In this document: positions 1-5,306 of the stretch, piece after piece | Numbering within the stretch: position 1 is the first letter of the stretch | How the letters are laid out: every line of letters begins with the position of its first letter | Assembly (NCBI GenBank): GCA_947448975.1 | Contig: CANFPR010000071.1 | Coordinates: forward strand, 1-5,306 | DNA: 5,306 bases | Direction: 5' to 3' | Source of the DNA: Micrococcales bacterium | Lineage (GTDB): Bacteria > Actinomycetota > Actinomycetes > Actinomycetales > Microbacteriaceae | The notes under the pieces: model-generated | What the model was told of the DNA's origin: nothing | Database searches by the model: none | What the model saw: the letters and a program-made list of their open reading frames with translations, nothing else | Made by a program: the position numbers and the translations under genes

Positions 1-57
1 TCTTTTGGCCATGCCCAAGGGTAAGTGCCCGAGTTCGCTCCCGGCTCAACGAACCCG

Positions 58-93
58 TAACTGTTGATAACTGCGCCAACTTACAATGGATGC
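58..93 (+). promoter_or_regulatory. Probable lipB promoter, possibly giving a leaderless transcript
   Basis: TACAAT at 82-87 is a good -10 hexamer. It ends six bases before the ATG at 94, so a start site about seven bases downstream would fall on or beside the A of the start codon, giving an mRNA without a leader. No Shine-Dalgarno sequence is visible at a usable distance before this ATG, which fits leaderless translation, common in actinobacteria. The -35 is not consensus: 18 bases upstream lies TAACTG (58-63), repeated at 68-73. TTGATA at 64-69 resembles a -35 but is only 12 bases from the -10, too close. The promoter is inferred from sequence only. Confidence 0.4.
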
Positions 94-729
94 ATGCCAG
101 AGTTCATAGTCGCGGGATACGACCCAGAGTTTGTCGACTACGAACAAGGTTGGGCTCTTCAGCGAAAACTACACCGAGAAATTGTCGACGGAGCGAGAGC
201 CGAAACGGTAATTTTGCTTGAGCATTCGAGCGTCTACACGGCTGGAAAGCGCACCGAAGACCACGAGCGACCGAACGACGGAACCCCAGTTATCGACGTC
301 GACCGCGGCGGCAAGATCACGTGGCACGGACCTGGTCAGCTGGTTGGTTACCCCATTCTGCGACTCCCCCAACCAATCGACGTGGTTGGTTACGTGCGTT
401 GGCTAGAGCAGGTTCTAATCGATACCGTTGCCGAATTCGGAGTCGTTGCTGAGCGGGTAGAAGGCCGCTCGGGGGTTTGGGTTAGCACGAGTACCGGCTT
501 CGAGAAACTTGCCGCTATCGGCATCCGTGTTTCAGAGCACCACACGATGCATGGATTCGCCCTCAATTGCAATAATTCGCTTGATCCCTATGACACGATT
601 ATTGCTTGCGGTATTAGCGATGCAAAGACAACGACACTTTCGAAACTGACTGGTAAGAACATCACCCCAGCGGAAGCCGCAGAAGTTGTGCAGCAAAAAT
701 TGACCACGATAAGCAAGGTACAGAAATGA
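94..729 (+). CDS. lipB: Octanoyl-[ACP]:protein N-octanoyltransferase LipB
   Basis: LipB transfers octanoate from octanoyl-acyl carrier protein to the conserved lysine of lipoyl domains (E2 subunits, GcvH) in the cytoplasm, the first step of de novo lipoate synthesis. The 211-residue product has the family signature [17 protein letters not shown] at residues 71-87. The catalytic lysine is in EKLAAIG (Lys138) and the catalytic cysteine in ACGI (Cys172), after HGFALNCN at 153-160. The residue before the catalytic Cys is Ala, where I would expect Pro (PCGI) in many homologues. I chose ATG 94 because the protein then begins as LipB proteins usually do ([10 protein letters not shown]); an in-frame TTG at 64 would add ten residues and would place the -10 inside the gene. 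The stop overlaps the lipA start in ATGA, implying one transcript and translational coupling. The identification is secure; the start is less so. Confidence 0.95.
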   Translation: MPEFIVAGYDPEFVDYEQGWALQRKLHREIVDGARAETVILLEHSSVYTAGKRTEDHERPNDGTPVIDVDRGGKITWHGPGQLVGYPILRLPQPIDVVGYVRWLEQVLIDTVAEFGVVAERVEGRSGVWVSTSTGFEKLAAIGIRVSEHHTMHGFALNCNNSLDPYDTIIACGISDAKTTTLSKLTGKNITPAEAAEVVQQKLTTISKVQK

Positions 730-1724
730 GCGAGGCACCAAAGCCGGAGCGAAGACTTCTTCGCATTGAAGCCAGAAACTCGGCTGTGCCAATCGAGCGC
801 AAACCAGAGTGGATCAAAACACGAGCCAAAATGGGACCCGAGTACCAGGCTCTTCAGAAGTTAGTAAAAACTGAGGGTCTACACACGGTCTGCCAAGAGG
901 CGGGTTGCCCAAACATTTTCGAATGCTGGGAAGACCGTGAGGCAACATTCCTGATTGGAGGGGCGCAGTGCACTCGACGCTGCGACTTCTGTCAGATCGA
1001 CACAGGTAAGCCAGAGCCGCTTGACCGCGACGAGCCGCGTCGTGTCGGAGATTCCGTAAAACAAATGCAGTTGCGCTACGCCACCGTAACCGGAGTTGCC
1101 CGAGACGACCTCGAAGATGAAGGTGCGTGGCTCTACGCCGAGACCATCAGGCAGATTCACCAGCAATCCCCCGGTACCGGCGTTGAAATTTTGGTTCCCG
1201 ACTTCTCGGGCAATCCAGAACTTCTAAAACTCGTTTTCGAAGCCGAACCAGAGGTCTTCGCGCACAACGTTGAAACCGTGCCTCGTATCTTCAAACAAAT
1301 TCGCCCCGCCTTCACCTACGAGCGATCCATGGATGTCATCTCGCAGGCTCGAGACTACGGACTGGTAACTAAGTCGAACCTGATTCTTGGAATGGGCGAG
1401 ACCACTGACGAAATCATCGATGCACTGCAGCACCTTCACAACGCCGGAACTGACATCGTCACGATCACCCAGTACCTTCGCCCAACGGTTAGGCATCACC
1501 CCGTGGAGCGCTGGGTGAAGCCGGAAGAGTTTGTTGAGCTCAAGAAGATTGCCGAAGAAATGGGCTTCTTGGGCGTTCTAAGCGGCCCGCTGGTTAGGTC
1601 TTCGTATCGCGCTGGGCGCTTGTGGGCTTCGTCGATGCAGAAGAAGGGTCGAACAGTGCCTGAGCACTTGCAACACCTTGCCGACGCAGCGGTCAAAGAC
1701 GGCTTCAGTCAGGCTGTCGGCTAG
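726..1724 (+). CDS. lipA: Lipoyl synthase LipA (radical SAM)
   Basis: LipA inserts sulfur at C6 and C8 of the octanoyl group on lipoyl domains, using two [4Fe-4S] clusters and S-adenosylmethionine. The product is 332 residues, a normal length. The auxiliary cluster motif C-x4-C-x5-C is at Cys56, Cys61 and Cys67 ([12 protein letters not shown]), and the radical SAM motif C-x3-C-x2-C is at Cys82, Cys86 and Cys89 (CTRRCDFC). The C-terminal RSSY motif at 291-294 supplies the serine ligand of the auxiliary cluster. All key residues are present, so the enzyme should be active. The ATG overlaps the lipB stop by four bases, and CAAGG at 714-718 inside lipB is a suitable ribosome binding site seven bases upstream. 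The N-terminal 40 residues, ending [12 protein letters not shown], are typical of actinobacterial LipA. The next gene starts ten bases after the stop. Confidence 0.98.
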   Translation: MSEAPKPERRLLRIEARNSAVPIERKPEWIKTRAKMGPEYQALQKLVKTEGLHTVCQEAGCPNIFECWEDREATFLIGGAQCTRRCDFCQIDTGKPEPLDRDEPRRVGDSVKQMQLRYATVTGVARDDLEDEGAWLYAETIRQIHQQSPGTGVEILVPDFSGNPELLKLVFEAEPEVFAHNVETVPRIFKQIRPAFTYERSMDVISQARDYGLVTKSNLILGMGETTDEIIDALQHLHNAGTDIVTITQYLRPTVRHHPVERWVKPEEFVELKKIAEEMGFLGVLSGPLVRSSYRAGRLWASSMQKKGRTVPEHLQHLADAAVKDGFSQAVG

Positions 1725-1734
1725 GCTTTTCAAC

Positions 1735-2427
1735 ATGGCAAAATCTACAGACGCACAAAAAACTCCAGGCCGCTGGGCTGAAATCTTTAGGCTCTTCGGC
1801 CAAACAATCAAGGTAGACAAGCTCGCTTTGCCGCTTACGGCACTCGTGACATTGTCAACTTTGGCCGCGGGAGTACTTCTGGCTGTGTACGCCAGCGATA
1901 ACGTACTCACCACCATCATCTATGCAGCCTTGGGGCTACTTGCTGCCGTGATGTTGGGTCTGATTGTGATGTCTCGCCGTGCCGAAGCGGTTGCCTACGG
2001 TCGCATTGCTGGCCAGCCTGGTGCGGTTGGCGCTGTTGTGTCATCGGCGATTAAGCGCGGCTGGAGAACCAGCGAGATGCCGGTGGCGGTAAACCCAAGA
2101 ACTCGAGACGCAATCTATCGCTGTGTAGGTGCTGCTGGAGTGGTGCTAATCGCAGAGGGAAGCCGCAACGGCACCAAGTTGATTCTCGACGAGGAGATTC
2201 GCAAATTGAAGCGCACGACACCTGGTGTGCAAATTCACATCTTCTACGTGACCGGCGACGACAGTGGAACTCCACTTGGAAAGCTTGCTCGCGAAATCAT
2301 GCGTCTAAAGAGAACGTTGAACCGGGCTGAAGTTAGCACCGTGAACGCACGCTTGCAGGCACTTGGAATGAACTTGCCGATCCCAAAGGGTATTGACCCA
2401 AACAAAATGCGCGCATCTCGCCGCTAA
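1735..2427 (+). CDS. DUF4191-family membrane protein of unknown function
   Basis: I recognise this 230-residue product as a member of the actinobacterial DUF4191 family, commonly found next to lipA; its function is unknown. The N-terminus (MAKSTDAQKTPGRW) is hydrophilic and basic. Two adjacent hydrophobic segments at about 30-52 and 57-79 form a likely membrane hairpin. The rest, about 80-230, is a basic soluble domain probably facing the cytoplasm, with GWRTSEMPVAVNPRTRDAIY near 109-128, VVLIAEGSRNG near 136-146, and a Lys/Arg-rich C-terminus ending in MRASRR. No catalytic motif is evident. I chose ATG 1735, ten bases after the lipA stop; a TTG at 1678 would overlap lipA and add a non-family-like extension. 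The ribosome binding site is weak (AGG at 1723-1725). TAGGCT at 1722-1727 could instead be a -10 for a leaderless internal start. It is probably co-transcribed with lipBA. Confidence 0.85.
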   Translation: MAKSTDAQKTPGRWAEIFRLFGQTIKVDKLALPLTALVTLSTLAAGVLLAVYASDNVLTTIIYAALGLLAAVMLGLIVMSRRAEAVAYGRIAGQPGAVGAVVSSAIKRGWRTSEMPVAVNPRTRDAIYRCVGAAGVVLIAEGSRNGTKLILDEEIRKLKRTTPGVQIHIFYVTGDDSGTPLGKLAREIMRLKRTLNRAEVSTVNARLQALGMNLPIPKGIDPNKMRASRR

Positions 2428-2433
2428 AAAGTT

Positions 2434-2449
2434 TTTACAATCACGAAAC
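2434..2449 (+). promoter_or_regulatory. Candidate GlnR operator upstream of glnA
   Basis: TTTAC, six bases, then GAAAC matches one half of the actinobacterial GlnR box (gTnAC-n6-GaAAC), missing only the first, weakly conserved G. GlnR is the OmpR-type nitrogen regulator that controls glnA in Streptomyces and Mycobacterium. The second half expected after a further six bases is not recognisable (TGGCG at 2456-2460). The site also contains TACAAT (2436-2441), a possible -10, so bound GlnR could repress that start. It could instead activate a start downstream at TAGACT (2483-2488). The match is seen; function and presence of a GlnR in this organism are inferred. Confidence 0.35.
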
Positions 2450-2465
2450 AATCCTTGGCGGGATA

Positions 2466-2492
2466 ACTCGTGCACGCACGAGTAGACTTTTT
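2466..2492 (+). terminator. Hairpin with T-run between the lipBA-DUF4191 genes and glnA
   Basis: ACTCGTG (2466-2472) and CACGAGT (2477-2483) form a perfect seven-base-pair stem with loop CACG, followed after AGAC by five Ts at 2488-2492. It resembles an intrinsic terminator for the upstream transcript, beginning 39 bases after the DUF4191 stop. The four-base gap before the T-run and the modest stem make it weaker than a textbook terminator. If glnA is transcribed from 2436-2441, the hairpin would lie in the glnA leader and could attenuate it. Confidence 0.45.
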
Positions 2493-2537
2493 ATCGACGG
2501 CTCCGATGTTGCGCCGGCTATCAAAAATCCACCTTTT

Positions 2538-2543
2538 GAAGGG
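2538..2543 (+). promoter_or_regulatory. Ribosome binding site of glnA
   Basis: GAAGGG lies ten bases before ATG 2554 and fixes that start over the in-frame GTG at 2470, which would add 28 residues not typical of glutamine synthetase. The site lies beside the palindrome GGGAATTCCC (2541-2550) and can also pair with CCTT at 2532-2535. Confidence 0.75.
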
Positions 2544-2553
2544 AATTCCCCCT

Positions 2554-3978
2554 ATGTTCAAGACCGCTTCTGAGGTAGTGAAGTTCATCAAGGATAACGA
2601 CGTAAAGTTCCTTGACGTTCGCTTCACCGACCTCCCTGGTGTTCAACAGCACTTCAACCTTCCTGCAGCGATGATTGACGAGCAGTTCTTCGTTGATGGT
2701 CAGCTTTTCGATGGTTCGTCGATTCGTGGCTTCGCCTCGATTCACGAGTCAGACATGCAGCTCATTCCAGACGTAACCACCGCTTACCTCGACGCCTTCC
2801 GTGTTGAGAAGACTCTGGTTATGTTGTTTGACATTTACAACCCACGCAACGGTGAGCTTTACGGCCGCGACCCACGCCAGACTGCAAAGAAGGCTGAGGC
2901 TTACCTAGCTTCAACCGGAATCGCTGACACCGCGTTCTTCGCTCCAGAAGCCGAGTTCTTCATCTTCGATGACGTGCGTTACCACTACGGCCAGAACAGC
3001 TCGGGTCACTTCATCGACTCTGACGAAGCTGCCTGGAACTCGGGTCGTGTCGAAGAGGGCGGTAACCTCGCCAACAAGACCCCTTACAAGGGTGGCTACT
3101 TCCCAGTTTCACCAGTCGACCAGCACGCTGACATGCGCGACCAGATCGTTCTAGAGCTTGAGGCTGTCGGCCTTTCGGTTGAGCGCTCGCACCACGAAGT
3201 TGGTACCGCCGGTCAGGGTGAAATCAACTACCGCTTCGACACCTTGGTTAAGGCTGCAGACGACGTTCTTAAGTTCAAGTACGTAGTCAAGAACGTTGCC
3301 AACGCCTTCGGCAAGACCGCAACCTTCATGCCTAAGCCACTATTCGGTGACAACGGTTCGGGTATGCACGTTCACCAGTCACTCTGGAAAGACGGCAAGC
3401 CACTGTTCTACGACGAGAGCGGCTACGGCGGCCTGAGCGACCTCGCTCGCTGGTACATTGGTGGAATCCTGAAGCACGCTCCATCTCTACTTGCCTTCAC
3501 CAACCCAACCGTCAACTCTTACCACCGCCTCGTGCCTGGCTTCGAGGCGCCAGTAAACCTTGTTTACTCGGCTGGTAACCGTTCGGCTGCGATTCGTATC
3601 CCGATGACCGGCACCAACCCTAAGGCAAAGCGCATCGAGTTCCGTGCCCCTGACGCTTCGAGCAACCCTTACTTCGCATTCGCTGCGATGCTGATGGCTG
3701 GTCTCGACGGCATCAAGAACCGCATCGAACCACACGCTCCTGTCGACAAGGACCTCTACGAGCTTCCACCAGAGGAAGCCAAGAACATCCCACAGGTTCC
3801 TGGAAACCTAGAAGACGTTCTTAAGGCTCTAGAGGCAGACCACGACTACCTGCTTGCAGGCGACGTGTTCACCAAGGACCTCATCGAGACCTGGGTTGAC
3901 TACAAGCGTGAGAAGGAAATCAAGCCTTTGGCTCTTCGTCCTCACCCTTACGAGTTCGAGCTTTACTACGGCGTCTAG
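2554..3978 (+). CDS. glnA: Glutamine synthetase, type I-beta (adenylylation-regulated)
   Basis: This cytoplasmic dodecameric enzyme makes glutamine from glutamate, ammonium and ATP and is the main route of ammonium assimilation. The 474-residue product is the usual length for actinobacterial GlnA1. The N-terminal beta-grasp domain carries FDGSS at 52-56, with Asp53 equivalent to the ammonium-binding Asp50 of Escherichia coli. Metal-site glutamates are in PEAEFF (Glu132, Glu134). The ATP-site signature [16 protein letters not shown] spans 261-276, including metal ligand His272. GFEAP at 329-333 holds the flap glutamate Glu331, and NRSAAIR at 342-348 supplies substrate-binding arginines. Tyr402 in DLYELPPE matches the adenylylated tyrosine (E. 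coli Tyr397), marking the I-beta class; its modifying enzyme GlnE is the convergent neighbour. Codon choice is strongly biased (TTC, AAC, GAC, AAG, CCA), as expected for high expression. All active-site residues are intact. Confidence 0.98.
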   Translation: MFKTASEVVKFIKDNDVKFLDVRFTDLPGVQQHFNLPAAMIDEQFFVDGQLFDGSSIRGFASIHESDMQLIPDVTTAYLDAFRVEKTLVMLFDIYNPRNGELYGRDPRQTAKKAEAYLASTGIADTAFFAPEAEFFIFDDVRYHYGQNSSGHFIDSDEAAWNSGRVEEGGNLANKTPYKGGYFPVSPVDQHADMRDQIVLELEAVGLSVERSHHEVGTAGQGEINYRFDTLVKAADDVLKFKYVVKNVANAFGKTATFMPKPLFGDNGSGMHVHQSLWKDGKPLFYDESGYGGLSDLARWYIGGILKHAPSLLAFTNPTVNSYHRLVPGFEAPVNLVYSAGNRSAAIRIPMTGTNPKAKRIEFRAPDASSNPYFAFAAMLMAGLDGIKNRIEPHAPVDKDLYELPPEEAKNIPQVPGNLEDVLKALEADHDYLLAGDVFTKDLIETWVDYKREKEIKPLALRPHPYEFELYYGV

Positions 3979-3995
3979 TCTTAGAAAAGTCGAAA

Positions 3996-4024
3996 GGCCT
4001 CACTCATTGCGAGTGGGGCCTTTT
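3996..4024. terminator. Intrinsic terminator between convergent glnA and glnE
   Basis: GGCCTCACTC (3996-4005) pairs with GAGTGGGGCC (4011-4020) in a ten-base-pair stem containing one G-T pair, with loop ATTGC. It begins 17 bases after the glnA stop and is followed by TTTTCGTTT. AAA at 3993-3995 lengthens the stem by pairing with the T-run. On the opposite strand the stem is followed by TTTCGACTTTTC, so it may also end glnE transcription, whose stop is only 15 bases beyond the T-run. Termination of glnA is well supported; the reverse activity is weaker. Confidence 0.85.
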
Positions 4025-4038
4025 CGTTTAAGCAGTGG

Positions 4039-5306
4039 TTAGGCGTTATAGAAGATGCGCTCGAATACACCTCTGGCGCGTCTGGTGAACGCTAGGTAAT
4101 CCTGTTCGAGGGCAGTCGCCGAATGAGGCGGGTATTCAAGGATGCGCGCCATTCCATCGAGAATGCGGCGGTCGTTCGGTAGAACATCGCTGCGTTTATT
4201 TGCCCACAGCACCGAAGCAGACCGCACGCGGGAAGCGAGGATCCAAGCCTCTTGAAGAACTCGAGCGTCATGCGCCTCGATTAGACCCTCGGAGACACAA
4301 GCCTGTAGGGCATCGATTGTGCGCGGGGTTCGGATGGCCGGGTGCTGATTACCGAACTTGAGTTGAAGTAGCTGCACCAGCCACTCAACATCAGAAAGCG
4401 AACCGCGACCTAGCTTTAGATGGCGGCGAGGGTCGGCACCCTGTGGCAGACGCTCGGTTTCAACTCTGGCTTTGATGCGGCGAATCTCGATGATCGACTT
4501 CTCGTCGAGAACCTGCGGATAGCGGTATTGGTCGATTAGCGACTCAAAATCGGTGCACAGTTGTGCAGAACCAGCAATCGGACGAGCTCGAAGTAAGGCT
4601 TGTGACTCCCAAGTGTTAGCCCAGCGCTTGTAGTAGGCGGCATAGGAGTCGAGAGAGCGCGCTACAGGGCCGTTCTTACCTTCAGGTCGTAGATCTATGT
4701 CGAGGTCGAATTCGAGCACTGGGTCGGCGCACAGCCTTCTGAGGTCGGCGATGAATCTTTCAACGATGCGCTGCGCGTCGTCGTTGGTAGCGGCTTTCGG
4801 GCGATAAACAAACATAAGGTCGGCGTCACTGCCAAAACCTAGTTCGCCGCCACCGAAACGCCCCATGGCAATGGCCGCGAATTCGACAAGTTCAGTCATT
4901 GGCAGAGACGAGACGTCGGTGTGGGTCGATTCGAAGAGCAAGGTAATCAAACCATCTAAATACCCTTCGGTTATAGCCGTTAGCCCCGTTTCGATTTGTT
5001 CTAGCTTGAGATCACCGACCACTGCGCCAAGCGCAAGACGAAGGGTTTCACGTCGTCGAATCGCACGGATGGCGCTCGCCGCTGTCTCTATAGATTCATG
5101 GCGTTCCAAAATCGCCTGAGTCTCGGCAACTATTTCTTCGCGAGTCGCGGGCTGCATTTTTTCGTTGTCTTCTAGCCAAGCCGCGGCTTCAGGGATGCGC
5201 TCAAAAAGCGAAGTAGCGAGGCGGCTGAGTGACAGCACGCTGGTTAGGCGCTGAGCCGCGCCGGATGCATCACGCAACATTCGCAAAAACCAAGGCGACT
5301 CCCCCA
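4039..5306 (-). CDS. glnE: Glutamine synthetase adenylyltransferase GlnE, C-terminal part (5' end outside the window)
   Basis: GlnE attaches AMP to the regulatory tyrosine of glutamine synthetase, lowering its activity when nitrogen is plentiful, and in many bacteria also removes it. The last 421 codons are visible; full actinobacterial GlnE is about 1000 residues, so over half lies to the right. The frame remains open to the window edge, and the residues before the first internal start candidates (ESPWFLRMLRD) are typical GlnE, so the gene does not start here. The C-terminal nucleotidyltransferase domain contains GFGSDADLMFVY, with GSDAD encoded at 4819-4833, and the third acidic motif DLDIDLRPEGK around 4675-4707. 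These supply the metal-binding aspartates. The helical domain after it contains DVEWLVQLLQLKFG and ends with the family-typical RRARGVFERIFYNA. The transferase half looks intact. Its substrate gene glnA is directly convergent, 60 bases away. Confidence 0.96.
   Translation of the reverse strand, partial: GESPWFLRMLRDASGAAQRLTSVLSLSRLATSLFERIPEAAAWLEDNEKMQPATREEIVAETQAILERHESIETAASAIRAIRRRETLRLALGAVVGDLKLEQIETGLTAITEGYLDGLITLLFESTHTDVSSLPMTELVEFAAIAMGRFGGGELGFGSDADLMFVYRPKAATNDDAQRIVERFIADLRRLCADPVLEFDLDIDLRPEGKNGPVARSLDSYAAYYKRWANTWESQALLRARPIAGSAQLCTDFESLIDQYRYPQVLDEKSIIEIRRIKARVETERLPQGADPRRHLKLGRGSLSDVEWLVQLLQLKFGNQHPAIRTPRTIDALQACVSEGLIEAHDARVLQEAWILASRVRSASVLWANKRSDVLPNDRRILDGMARILEYPPHSATALEQDYLAFTRRARGVFERIFYNA

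Noticed and set aside
1..12. A minus-strand ATG at 10-12 reading MAKR off the left edge, possibly a divergent gene
   Set aside because: Only four codons are visible and there is no clear ribosome binding site. A short plus-strand frame ending in TAA at 22-24 could equally be the tail of an upstream gene. Neither can be supported.
31..58. A T-arm-like GTTCG sequence suggesting a tRNA end
   Set aside because: The T-loop consensus and acceptor pairing are absent, and GTTCG/CGAAC forms only a five-base-pair stem with a long loop.
64..93. TTG 64 as the lipB start, adding ten residues
   Set aside because: It has no ribosome binding site, the extra residues do not resemble LipB, and it would put the likely -10 inside the coding region.
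1678..1734. TTG 1678 as the start of the DUF4191 gene
   Set aside because: It would overlap lipA by 47 bases, and the natural lysine-containing start MAKSTD follows at 1735.
2470..2553. GTG 2470 as the glnA start, adding 28 residues
   Set aside because: ATG 2554 has a good ribosome binding site and gives the standard glutamine synthetase N-terminus; the extension covers the hairpin and T-run.
2428..2553. A glutamine riboswitch in the glnA leader
   Set aside because: The known glutamine-binding glnA motif is mainly cyanobacterial, and I do not see its conserved core or three-helix junction here.
3487..3735. A minus-strand open frame inside glnA
   Set aside because: It is a by-product of the strongly biased codon use of glnA; its translation resembles no family and it has no initiation signals.
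5278..5286. ATG or TTG near 5278-5286 as the real start of glnE
   Set aside because: The upstream codons to the window edge are open and encode typical GlnE sequence (ESPWF); the visible part is the C-terminal domain only.

Overview
The window looks like a chromosomal core region of an actinobacterium, most likely a small-genome Microbacteriaceae-type organism. This rests on three things: the gene order lipB-lipA-DUF4191-glnA followed by a convergent glnE, protein sequences that read as typically actinobacterial (especially LipA, GlnE and the DUF4191 protein), and a GC content that by eye is moderate for the phylum. The genus assignment is inference.

Layout. Positions 1-93 carry no supported gene but hold a probable promoter for lipB. 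lipB (94-729) and lipA (726-1724) overlap by four bases and encode the two enzymes of de novo lipoate assembly: LipB moves octanoate from acyl carrier protein to the target domain and LipA inserts two sulfurs. A two-helix membrane protein of the DUF4191 family (1735-2427) follows ten bases later. A 126-base intergenic region (2428-2553) holds a GlnR-box-like motif, a hairpin followed by a T-run, and the ribosome binding site of glnA. glnA (2554-3978) encodes a complete type I-beta glutamine synthetase with the adenylylatable tyrosine. A strong hairpin (3996-4024) lies between glnA and the convergent glnE, whose C-terminal 421 codons (4039-5306, minus strand) are in the window; its N-terminal part lies beyond the right edge.

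Functionally the window joins lipoylation of 2-oxoacid dehydrogenases and the glycine cleavage system to ammonium assimilation and its post-translational control: GlnE adenylylates GlnA at Tyr402. The genes are ordinary housekeeping genes and I see no mobile element, CRISPR array, RNA gene or clearly novel system. The points worth a second look are regulatory: the glnA upstream region, the likely leaderless start of lipB, and the uncharacterised DUF4191 gene.
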